NCBI GenBank assembly: GCA_017452215.1
Contig: JAFTMU010000165.1
Location: 1 to 9,690 of the forward strand
DNA length: 9,690 bases
Direction of reading: 5' to 3'
From: Clostridia bacterium
GTDB taxonomy: Bacteria; Bacillota; Clostridia; Oscillospirales; CAG-272
The translations under genes were made by a program, and so were the position numbers. The notes beneath the pieces are model-generated. The model was not told where the DNA came from, made no database searches, and saw nothing but the letters and a program-made list of their open reading frames with translations. Shown one piece after another: positions 1-6,303 of this stretch. How positions within the stretch are numbered: the first letter of the stretch is position 1; the number at the start of each line of letters is the position of its first letter.

Positions 1-152
1 AGTGAAGTTATCTGCGATAGTGAAGTTCACTTTGTGAGTGAAGTTTCGTCTGCGACGAAGTGATGGGCAAACTTTACTTCACTGCGGCAAAGCCGCAACT
101 TCACTTTGCGATTTGCGCAAAACTTCACTGCGAGCCTTGCGAGCAACTTCAC
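1..152. repeat. GTGAAGTT / AACTTCAC short-repeat and mini-hairpin cluster
   Basis: An 8-bp motif occurs three times as GTGAAGTT (2-9, 20-27, 38-45; period 18). It then occurs in the opposite orientation as (A)ACTTCAC at 76-82, 97-104, 121-128 and 145-152 (period 22-24). Most intervals are small palindromes: TATC-tgc-GATA, TCAC-ttt-GTGA, TCGTC-tgc-GACGA, TGCGGC-aaa-GCCGCA and TTTGCG-atttg-CGCAAA; the last interval (tgcgagccttgcga) is imperfect. The interval sequences differ but their foldability is kept. Units of 8 bp with 10-16 bp intervals are far too short for CRISPR. The cluster begins at the window edge and may continue leftwards. It lies just downstream of the stop of the minus-strand lipoprotein gene. 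Function is unknown; it resembles an intergenic interspersed-repeat family. Confidence 0.75.
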
Positions 153-182
153 CTAAACAACCAACCTTCGTTAAATTCTCTT

Positions 183-1607
183 TTATTTCCCCTCGTTTTG
201 CAACACATTCATGAGGGACTCATTGCCCGCTCCAAAGCAAACGCCCTCCTTTGCCCTTACGGACGTGATGGCATCGCAATGGCGGAACGCCTGTGCTCCC
301 ACCTCCAAAACGCCGCCAAGATCGACGTTTGTAAGGGAGATGCATCCTGCAAAAGCAGATGCGGGAAGTGCTTTCAGGCTCTTTGGCAAAACAACAGTGG
401 TGAGAGAATCGCATTGGTAAAACGCATTGATGCCCATCTCCTGCAATCCCGTTCCAAAATCAACCAAAAGCAGTGAATCGCATCCAAAGAAGGCGCTCTC
501 CCGAAGGGTTGTCAAGGAATCGGGCAAGGCAACGCTCCACAAGGAAATACAGCCGTAAAAGGCACGCACGCCAATGCTCTCCAAAGTGTCCCCCAAGGTG
601 ATCTCCTTCAATCCCTCGCAGGCAAAGAAGGCGTAATCGCCAAGTGAAGTGCAGGAGGGAGAAAGCTCGATTTTCGCAAGCTTTTTGGGGTAATATCCCT
701 TTGCAAAATCCGGGGCGGAGGCGCCAAAGATATATGCAAGATAGGTGTTTTCAGTGCGGCTTCCGCCAACGAAGGGGAGACGCATGAAGGAAAGCCCGGA
801 GCAGCCCTCAAAGGCGCCAAAGCCAATAGAACGCAGAGCATCGCCAAGCTCCGCGCTTACCAAGGAGCTGCACTGCATCAAAGCGTTTTCTTCGATGTTT
901 GTCACTGCCTCCAAGCCAAGGATCAGTCTAAGAGCAGTGCAACGGTACAGGGAAAATTTTTGCAATGTTTTGATCCCGCCGCCGAGATCCACTGCCAACA
1001 GGTCGTTACAATCGTACAAGGCATAGGCAGAAAGGGTATCCGCCTCTCCGCACAAACGCAAAAATTGCACTGAAGCAGGCACGTCCCGAGGATTATCCCG
1101 AAAGGTCTCGGCGCCAAAGAGGTATCCAAGGAACTGCTCGCTGACGGCATCCTCTCCAAGCAAGGGGGTTTGGAGAGCGCACAGGGCGTCACAACCTCTG
1201 AGGATCCCCTCTCCCATATCTGTAATGCTCTCGGGCAGGATCAAGCTGTGCAAGGACTCCAGATCCGCAAATGCACCGTCACCGATTGCCGTGACGGGGG
1301 CATTCTCGATCTGCGCAGGTACACAAACGTCGCTCCGTTCTCCCACGTATGCCGTCACCGTTACCTCACCGTTTGACCGGACGTAGGTGAATTCCTCGGC
1401 AGGAGTCGGGGGAATCAGATCAAGATCTATGGATACAACGTCGGAAAGTTGATTGGTTTGTATTTCCACGGGGGACGTGTCGATTTCAGCGTCGGAGGTC
1501 TCCTCTGCCCCCGTTCCGCCGCCCTCACTGCCGCCCGAGCAGGCACAGAGCGATGCACAGGCAATGACCGCCGCCAAAAGGAGCGAAATGATCTTTTTGA
1601 TGTCCAT
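183..1607 (-). CDS. BspA-type leucine-rich-repeat (LRR_5) surface lipoprotein
   Basis: This is a predicted exported lipoprotein of 474 residues. The start at 1607 is preferred over the upstream ATG at 1628 because an AGGAAAGG-type ribosome site sits about 6-9 bases upstream and the product then begins with a textbook signal peptide (MDIKK, then a hydrophobic stretch to about residue 20). The lipobox is L20-C-A-C23, followed by a Gly/Ser/Glu-rich linker (24-55). From about residue 75 there is a small beta domain, then repeated LRR_5 units of the type 'IG..AF.GC.SL..v.LP.sl' (for example 107-128, 259-277, 321-340, 344-362, 367-385, 389-407, 412-430). The family (BspA/TpLRR) is usually cell-surface and used in adhesion or protein binding; the ligand cannot be told. 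The gene stands alone, divergent from the rluA-like gene. The long open frames on the opposite strand are shadows of its codon bias. Confidence 0.88.
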   Translation of the reverse strand: MDIKKIISLLLAAVIACASLCACSGGSEGGGTGAEETSDAEIDTSPVEIQTNQLSDVVSIDLDLIPPTPAEEFTYVRSNGEVTVTAYVGERSDVCVPAQIENAPVTAIGDGAFADLESLHSLILPESITDMGEGILRGCDALCALQTPLLGEDAVSEQFLGYLFGAETFRDNPRDVPASVQFLRLCGEADTLSAYALYDCNDLLAVDLGGGIKTLQKFSLYRCTALRLILGLEAVTNIEENALMQCSSLVSAELGDALRSIGFGAFEGCSGLSFMRLPFVGGSRTENTYLAYIFGASAPDFAKGYYPKKLAKIELSPSCTSLGDYAFFACEGLKEITLGDTLESIGVRAFYGCISLWSVALPDSLTTLRESAFFGCDSLLLVDFGTGLQEMGINAFYQCDSLTTVVLPKSLKALPASAFAGCISLTNVDLGGVLEVGAQAFRHCDAITSVRAKEGVCFGAGNESLMNVLQNEGK

Positions 1608-1637
1608 ACTTTTTTCCTTTCCTGTCAATCTGCTTTT

Positions 1638-1666
1638 ATTTTACCACAAAATGCGCCGCCGTGCAA
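1638..1666 (-). promoter_or_regulatory. Promoter of the left LRR lipoprotein gene
   Basis: On the minus strand, TTGCAC (1666-1661) and TAAAAT (1643-1638) are separated by exactly 17 bp. This is a good sigma-A-type promoter that would start transcription about 25 bases before the ribosome site of the lipoprotein gene. Confidence 0.6.
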
Positions 1667-1715
1667 GAGATATCAAAAGATTTCACAATTATTTCAAAAG
1701 CCGCTCCGTTTCTCC

Positions 1716-1744
1716 TTGTAAAAAACACAAAAGAATGATATAAT
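1716..1744 (+). promoter_or_regulatory. Promoter of the rluA-like / DUF3810 operon
   Basis: TTGTAA (1716-1721), a 17-bp spacer and TATAAT (1739-1744) form a strong vegetative promoter. TG at 1736-1737 makes it an extended -10. The ribosome site AGGAG (1766-1770) and the ATG at 1781 follow, giving a leader of about 30 bases. The promoter is back-to-back with that of the divergent lipoprotein gene. Confidence 0.8.
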
Positions 1745-1780
1745 ATTTGGTGATAAACCTGCAAAAGGAGAGAGTGTCTT

Positions 1781-2731
1781 ATGCGTTTGTGTGTCGGTGC
1801 GGAATGGGACGGGCTTTGCGTGCGAAGGATCTTGCAAGCAGAGCTGCATTTTTCCACCAAAATGATCAAATATCTCAAATACCGACCAAACGGCATCTGC
1901 GTCAACGGACAGCGATGCACCGTGCGTAAGCTCCTCAAAAAGGGGGATATTCTGGAATTGGAAACCGACGATCCCTCTCCCTCCCCCACACTGATTCCAA
2001 GGGAGCTGCCCTTGGAGATCCTTTACGAGGACGAAAATATCGTCGTTCCCTCCAAAACGGCGGATATGCCCACACATCCCTCCCACGGTCACCGTGAGGA
2101 TACTGTAGCAAACTCCCTAGCCTTTAGCTACGCCAATGGGGATACGCCCTTTGTCTTTCGTCACATCAACCGACTTTACCGCAACACCAGAGGACTTTTG
2201 CTGATCGCACGCAACAAGCACAGTGCGGGAAAATTGACCCGTGCCTTGCAGGCGGGAGAGATCCAAAAGACCTATCTTGCCGTTTTGGACGGGGAAATGC
2301 AGCCGGGTGCGGGGAGAATCGATCTTCCCTTGCACCGCACAAGAGAGAGCATCATCGTGCGTGAGGTCTGCTCTCCCGATGCGCCCGACGCCGACGCTTC
2401 CCTGACAGAGTACGAGGTTCTGGCGGCAGAGAACGGGCACACGCTGGTCTGTGCGCACCCCGTAACGGGTCGGACCCACCAGCTTCGTGTACATTTTGCC
2501 GCCTTGGGGCACCCCATCACAGGGGACGATCTGTACGGCACGCCCTCCCCTTTGATCGGGCGGCACGCTCTGCACGCCTTTCGGCTTTCCTTTCCCCACC
2601 CCGCATCAGGCGAGCGCCTGACCCTTACCGCTCCTCTGCCCGAGGATATGAAAAAGCTGATCAACGCATCGTTTTCCCGCTGTCTCCCAAGGCTGCTTGA
2701 AAACGGGAACGGAGAATTGCATGAAAAATGA
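1781..2731 (+). CDS. RluA-family pseudouridine synthase homologue lacking the catalytic Asp
   Basis: The 316-residue product has the RluA layout. An S4-like RNA-binding domain lies at about 12-62 (..MIKYLK..GICVNGQ..L.KGD.L.L), followed by a catalytic domain at about 78-290. Conserved family motifs are present: KTYLAVLDG (163-171), the TGRTHQLRVHFAALGHPITGD block (229-249) and LYG (251-253). These enzymes isomerise uridine to pseudouridine in rRNA or tRNA. The active-site motif, normally [HN]RLDR[DN]TSG, reads NRLYRNTRG (130-138) here: the universally required Asp is Tyr133 and the Ser is Arg137. The preceding motif, normally KPAGMP, reads KTADMP (92-97). The reading frame is otherwise intact, with a good promoter and ribosome site. 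It may be a pseudoenzyme that only binds RNA, an early-stage pseudogene, or a copy with sequence errors. The stop overlaps the start of the next gene by 11 bases, implying coupled translation. Confidence 0.85.
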   Translation: MRLCVGAEWDGLCVRRILQAELHFSTKMIKYLKYRPNGICVNGQRCTVRKLLKKGDILELETDDPSPSPTLIPRELPLEILYEDENIVVPSKTADMPTHPSHGHREDTVANSLAFSYANGDTPFVFRHINRLYRNTRGLLLIARNKHSAGKLTRALQAGEIQKTYLAVLDGEMQPGAGRIDLPLHRTRESIIVREVCSPDAPDADASLTEYEVLAAENGHTLVCAHPVTGRTHQLRVHFAALGHPITGDDLYGTPSPLIGRHALHAFRLSFPHPASGERLTLTAPLPEDMKKLINASFSRCLPRLLENGNGELHEK

Positions 2732-3833
2732 TTTTACCAAAACAAAAAAGAAACGGCTTCCGCTCCTCTCAAAGCTGATCTTTGCTTGGAGCGCCGTCAG
2801 CATTCTTTTGTATATCCTTTTCACCGTCAACACCCCCTTTGCCGATTGGTTCAACGGAGCCGTCAGCCCGTGGGGGCGCAGGATCATGGCGCTTTTGACC
2901 GCCTGGATCCCCTTCTCCTTTGCCGAGATGCTGTTGCTGCTCCTTCCCGTATGGCTGATCCTTTTGGTGGGCGTTGCCTACCGACGCTATTGCAATTCAT
3001 GGCACGACACCTTTGTTTTTTTAGGAATCCTTTTTTCGGGCGTTTGCGTAGTGCTCAATCTGTTCGTTTGGAATTTCGCCTCCGGCTACCACACCACCTC
3101 CTTGGACAAAAAGCTGGGTCTTGATCGCTCCCCCGTCACTGCACGGGAGCTTTATGAAACGGCAAGGATCTTAACGGAGGAGCTGGAGGAGCTCTGCCAT
3201 GAGACCGTCGCCCTGGAAAGCGGTGAAACGGTCATGCCTTACTCCTATACCGAGATGAACCAAAAGCTCATGGCGGCGTACGAAAAAGCCGAGAAAAAAT
3301 ATGATTTTCTCGATCATTTTTCCTCCTCTGTCAAGCCCATCATGCTCAGCGAGCCCATGTCCTATACCCACATCACGGGAGTCTACACCTTCTTTACGGG
3401 AGAAGCGAACATCAACGTGAACTTCCCTGACTATACCATTCCCTATACGGCGGCGCATGAATTGGCGCATCAAAGAGGGATCGCACGGGAGGATGAGGCA
3501 AACTTTGTGGCGTTTTTGGTTTGCATGGAATCCGATGATCCCTATATTCGTTACAGCGCCTACCTCAACGTCTACGAGTACGTTGCCACCGCTCTTGCCC
3601 GTGCCGACCGTGCGCTTTACAAGGAGGCTTACTCTGCCTTGCCGCCACAGATCCGCCGTGAGGAGGCGGCATACAGTGCATTTTTTGAAAAGTACCGTGA
3701 CAACGTGGCTGCAGACGTAAGCCAGGCAACCAATGACGCATATCTTAAAGGACAAGGCGCCTCCCAAGGGACCAAAAGCTACGGTCTTGTGGCAGAGCTG
3801 GCAGTGGCGTACTACCGCCTGCGGCTGAAATAA
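2721..3833 (+). CDS. DUF3810 family membrane protein with HExxH motif
   Basis: The 370-residue product starts at the ATG at 2721, six bases after GGAG (2711-2714). A TTG at 2697 would also be in frame but has no ribosome site. The N-terminus is basic (KTKKKR). Hydrophobic segments follow at about 18-37, 55-86 (probably two spans) and 97-118, and then a long extracytoplasmic or cytoplasmic domain. The domain carries H246-E-L-A-H250 followed by E257-D-E259 and N261, the arrangement of a zinc metallopeptidase (HExxH plus a downstream acidic ligand). The sequence matches the DUF3810 family as I know it; its substrate is not established. It overlaps the rluA-like gene by 11 bases and is very probably co-transcribed with it. 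Proteolytic activity is inferred from the motif only. Confidence 0.85.
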   Translation: MKNDFTKTKKKRLPLLSKLIFAWSAVSILLYILFTVNTPFADWFNGAVSPWGRRIMALLTAWIPFSFAEMLLLLLPVWLILLVGVAYRRYCNSWHDTFVFLGILFSGVCVVLNLFVWNFASGYHTTSLDKKLGLDRSPVTARELYETARILTEELEELCHETVALESGETVMPYSYTEMNQKLMAAYEKAEKKYDFLDHFSSSVKPIMLSEPMSYTHITGVYTFFTGEANINVNFPDYTIPYTAAHELAHQRGIAREDEANFVAFLVCMESDDPYIRYSAYLNVYEYVATALARADRALYKEAYSALPPQIRREEAAYSAFFEKYRDNVAADVSQATNDAYLKGQGASQGTKSYGLVAELAVAYYRLRLK

Positions 3834-3886
3834 AACGGGAACCTTTCTCTTTCCACCGCATAAACTGAAAATATAGAAAAAAGCTT

Positions 3887-3907
3887 GGATTTTTTGTGAA
3901 AAAATCC
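3887..3907. other. A/T-rich inverted repeat in the DUF3810-murA gap
   Basis: GGATTTTTT (3887-3895), loop GTG and AAAAAATCC (3899-3907) form a perfect but weak 9-bp stem. It could be a poor terminator of the upstream operon or simply an A/T-rich accident. No U-tract follows the stem, so a terminator role is doubtful. The rest of the 3834-4022 gap holds only the murA promoter and an unstructured leader. Confidence 0.3.
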
Positions 3908-3937
3908 GAAAAACCACTTTTCTTTTGGTAAATGTTG

Positions 3938-3946
3938 TGTTATAAT
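3938..3946 (+). promoter_or_regulatory. Extended -10 promoter of murA
   Basis: TATAAT (3941-3946) is preceded by TG at 3938-3939, an extended -10. The -35 region at 17 bp spacing (3918-3923, TTTTCT) is weak, which fits an extended -10 promoter. Transcription from here would leave a leader of about 70 bases before the ribosome site at 4005-4011. Confidence 0.6.
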
Positions 3947-4004
3947 GAAGATGTATCTCCCAATATATTGTATTTGAGCGTCTGATTCCGTTTTATATAA
4001 CAGC

Positions 4005-4088
4005 AAAGGAGTGGGGTGGCTGATGCCCCCTGTATCAAATCATGTCCATGAGAATGATCATTCAGGGCGCAAAACCCCTGTACGGTGA
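4005..4088 (+). promoter_or_regulatory. Strong ribosome site leading into a 21-codon ORF overlapping the murA start
   Basis: AAAGGAG (4005-4011) is the only good Shine-Dalgarno before murA. The ATG it serves best, 4023-4025 (11 bases downstream), opens a 21-codon frame that stops at 4086-4088, out of register with murA. The murA ATG at 4042 has no Shine-Dalgarno of its own. A C5 run (4026-4030) lies between: one C fewer would fuse the 4023 ATG in frame to murA. This may be a translated leader peptide coupled to murA, or a one-base error or slip. Confidence 0.45.
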
Positions 4089-5343
4089 AATATCTGTCAG
4101 CGGTATGAAAAACGCCGCCCTGCCGATCCTGTTTGCCACGATCCTTGTAAAGGACGTTTGCGTTCTGGATAACATTCCCAACGTAAGCGATATTTCCACC
4201 ACCCTTGACCTACTCTCACAAATGGGAGCAAAGATCACCCGCTCTGCACGCAATACCGTTCTCATTGACACAACGCATATTGAGGAAGGCACCTCTCCCG
4301 ATGAATTGGTGCGCCGCCTGCGTGGCTCCTCCTATCTTCTCGGAGCCGAGCTTGGGCGCTTTGGACGATCCAGGATCGCCTGGCCCGGCGGCTGTGATTT
4401 CGGCGGCACCCGTCCCCTGGATCTGCACCTGAAGGGCTTTCGTGCTCTGGGCGCCAAGACCGACACCGAGGGTGGCTTTATTTCCGCCGAGGCAGAAAAC
4501 GGGTTGGTTGGCGGGTCGGTCTACTTCGACATTGCATCGGTGGGCGCTACGGTCAACGTGATCTTAGCCTCGGTGCTCGCCGAGGGCACCACTGTCATCG
4601 ACAACGCCGCAAGAGAGCCTCACATTGTTGACCTTGCCAACTTCCTCAACGCCTGCGGTGCGGACATCGTGGGTGCGGGCACGTCGGTGATCAAGATCCA
4701 CGGCGTCACCGCCCTCAAGGGGTGCAGCTATACCATTATTCCCGACATGATCGAGGCGGGAACTTATATGGCGGCGGTTGCCGCTACGGGCGGATGCGTC
4801 CGTGTGCGCTCGGTGATCCCCAAGCACGTGGAATCCATCACTACAAAGCTTTGCGAGATGGGTGTACAGGTGACCGAGGAGGACGATTCGGTGCTGGTAC
4901 AAAGCAACCGTCCCCTGAACAACGTCAACATTCAAACCCTCTGCTATCCCGGCTTCCCCACTGATATGCACCCGCAGTTTGCCGTGCTTCTTTGCATCGC
5001 CAACGGCATCGGCAGCATTCACGAGGGCGTATGGAGCAATCGCTTCCGTTATGCCGAGGAGCTGACCAAGATGGGCGCCAAGATCATGGTGGATTCTCAA
5101 AATGCCACTGTGGTGGGTGTAGAAAAGCTGACAGGCGCAACCGTTGAGGCGACCGACCTGCGTGCAGGCGCTGCATTGGTCATTGCGGGGCTTTGCGCCG
5201 AGGGCACTACCGAGATCCGAGGGGTACGTTACATTCAACGGGGCTATGACAGCATCGTGGAAAAGCTCCGTGGGATCGGAGCGGAGATCGAAGAAAAATA
5301 CATCGACGAGGAAACTACGGAAAGCATTCCGAAAGCGAATTGA
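4042..5343 (+). CDS. murA: UDP-N-acetylglucosamine 1-carboxyvinyltransferase (MurA)
   Basis: MurA transfers enolpyruvate from PEP to UDP-GlcNAc, the first committed cytoplasmic step of peptidoglycan synthesis. The 433-residue product is full length, and the family's landmarks are all visible. GMKNAALP (21-28) holds the Lys/Asn substrate pair. The catalytic loop PGGC has Cys118 (E. coli Cys115). Further landmarks are the Arg-Pro-Leu-Asp-Leu-His segment (124-129), FPTDMHPQF (305-313) with the general-base Asp308, and RGYDSIVEKLRGIGAEI (400-416) with Arg400. Because Cys118 is present, fosfomycin sensitivity of the enzyme would be expected. Oddly, the loop between Cys118 and Arg124 is one residue longer than in well-known MurA proteins. 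The start is uncertain: ATGs at 4042, 4048 and 4054 are all in frame, none with a close ribosome site. The gene is monocistronic, with its own promoter and a downstream palindrome. Confidence 0.95.
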   Translation: MSMRMIIQGAKPLYGEISVSGMKNAALPILFATILVKDVCVLDNIPNVSDISTTLDLLSQMGAKITRSARNTVLIDTTHIEEGTSPDELVRRLRGSSYLLGAELGRFGRSRIAWPGGCDFGGTRPLDLHLKGFRALGAKTDTEGGFISAEAENGLVGGSVYFDIASVGATVNVILASVLAEGTTVIDNAAREPHIVDLANFLNACGADIVGAGTSVIKIHGVTALKGCSYTIIPDMIEAGTYMAAVAATGGCVRVRSVIPKHVESITTKLCEMGVQVTEEDDSVLVQSNRPLNNVNIQTLCYPGFPTDMHPQFAVLLCIANGIGSIHEGVWSNRFRYAEELTKMGAKIMVDSQNATVVGVEKLTGATVEATDLRAGAALVIAGLCAEGTTEIRGVRYIQRGYDSIVEKLRGIGAEIEEKYIDEETTESIPKAN

Positions 5344-5350
5344 ATAGATC

Positions 5351-5385
5351 GGGGCTGTCTCAAATTTAAAATTTGAGACAGCCCC
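5351..5385 (+). terminator. Long palindrome / terminator after murA
   Basis: GGGGCTGTCTCAAATTT (5351-5367) and its exact complement (5369-5385) surround a single central A, and CCC and TTTT follow. It folds as a very stable hairpin eight bases after the murA stop and probably terminates murA transcription. The same core recurs at 6263-6298, so it is also a dispersed repeat. Confidence 0.75.
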
Positions 5386-5406
5386 CCCTTTTGCCAGATT
5401 ATGGCT

Positions 5407-5438
5407 TGAATAAGCACTTGCCCCCTCCGTCAATACTT
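5407..5438 (+). promoter_or_regulatory. Possible sigma-G/sigma-F-type promoter of sigG
   Basis: TGAATA (5407-5412) resembles the -35 box used by sigma-G. AATACTT (5432-5438) matches five of seven positions of the CATACTA-type -10, but the spacer of 19 bp is slightly long. In Bacillus subtilis sigG is driven by sigma-F and by its own product, so such a site is expected here. No good sigma-A promoter is seen in the gap. Confidence 0.35.
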
Positions 5439-5469
5439 TTTGAAAAGTACAAAACGGAGTTTTGATGGA

Positions 5470-6243
5470 ATGTATTATAACAAAGTCGAAATTTGTGGGG
5501 TGAATACCTCTGACTTAAAGGTTTTGACGGACGAGGAAAAGCATGACCTGCTTTTGAAGGTAAAGAAAGGAGATGAAGAAGCTCGAAAAGCACTCATCAA
5601 CGGTAACTTGCGCCTGGTGCTTTCCATCATTCAACGCTTTACGGGGCGTAAGGAGAACCTGGACGACCTGTTTCAGGTGGGATGCATCGGACTTGTCAAA
5701 GCAGTGGACAACTTCAACACCGATCTGGACGTGAAGTTTTCCACCTACGCCGTTCCCATGATCATCGGTGAGATCAGGCGCTACCTGCGGGACAATAACG
5801 CCATTCGCATCAGCCGTTCGGTGCGGGAATTGGCGTACCGTTCCCTGCAAGCCCGGGAGGAATTGATCGCCATCAACGAAAATGAGCCAACCGTCGAGCA
5901 GATCGCCGAGCGGTTGGGCGAAAAAAAGGAAGCGGTGCTGCGAGCCATGGAGGCGATCGTGGAGCCCATCTCCCTGTATGAGCCTGTGTTTAACGACAAC
6001 GGGGACGCCCTTTATTTGATGGATCAGCTCTCGGATTCCTCCACGGGAGACGAGGTGTGGCTGGAAAACATTGTCCTGAGAGAAGCCCTAATGCACCTGA
6101 ATGAACGGGAGCAGCGGATCATCAAGCTCCGCTTTTATCGGAACAAGACCCAAATGGAAATTGCCGAGGAGATCGGCATCTCCCAAGCCCAGGTCTCACG
6201 TCTCGAAAAGGCGGCACTTGAAAAAATGCGGAAGCAGATGTGA
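5470..6243 (+). CDS. sigG: RNA polymerase sporulation sigma factor SigG
   Basis: The 257-residue product (B. subtilis SigG is about 260) is the late forespore-specific sigma factor, which turns on spore-protection and germination genes. The start at 5470 is chosen because GGAG (5456-5459) lies 10 bases upstream and the protein then opens with the SigG hallmark NKVEICGVNTSDL (4-16). Region 2, core binding and -10 melting, spans about 46-110 (GNLRLVLSIIQRF, DLFQVGCIGL, FSTYAVPMIIGEIRRYLRDN). Region 3 spans about 113-190. Region 4 spans about 205-255, with the -35-binding helix-turn-helix KTQMEIAEEIGISQAQVSRLEKAA (226-249). In Bacillus it sits beside sigE; here it stands alone after murA. Its presence implies an endospore-forming ancestry. 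Confidence 0.95.
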   Translation: MYYNKVEICGVNTSDLKVLTDEEKHDLLLKVKKGDEEARKALINGNLRLVLSIIQRFTGRKENLDDLFQVGCIGLVKAVDNFNTDLDVKFSTYAVPMIIGEIRRYLRDNNAIRISRSVRELAYRSLQAREELIAINENEPTVEQIAERLGEKKEAVLRAMEAIVEPISLYEPVFNDNGDALYLMDQLSDSSTGDEVWLENIVLREALMHLNEREQRIIKLRFYRNKTQMEIAEEIGISQAQVSRLEKAALEKMRKQM

Positions 6244-6262
6244 AACGAAATAAAAAAGAAAA

Positions 6263-6298
6263 GGGGCTGTCCCAAATTTTGGAATTTGAGACAGCCTC
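6263..6298. terminator. Palindrome between sigG and the convergent LRR gene (bidirectional terminator)
   Basis: GGCTGTCCCAAATT (6265-6278) pairs with AATTTGAGACAGCC (6283-6296) with one mismatch, and flanking G/C bases extend the stem. It lies between two convergent stops (6243 plus, 6304 minus). Read on the minus strand it is followed by a T-rich tract (TTTTCTTTTTT), so it is a convincing terminator for the LRR gene and a weaker one for sigG. The sequence is clearly related to the palindrome at 5351-5385. Confidence 0.7.
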
Positions 6299-6303
6299 AA
6301 TTC

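Noticed and set aside
1..152. CRISPR array
   Set aside because: Repeats are only 8 bp, intervals 10-16 bp, orientation flips midway and no cas gene is present.
60..476. 138-codon plus-strand open frame at the left end
   Set aside because: It begins inside the repeat cluster, lacks a ribosome site and mostly overlaps the LRR lipoprotein gene antisense; its protein shows no family pattern.
3171..3917. 248-codon minus-strand open frame opposite DUF3810
   Set aside because: Antisense shadow of a convincing gene; no ribosome site and no recognisable motif.
4564..5433. 289-codon minus-strand open frame opposite murA
   Set aside because: It is fully antisense to a confident murA and its terminator, with no supporting start signals; explained by codon bias.
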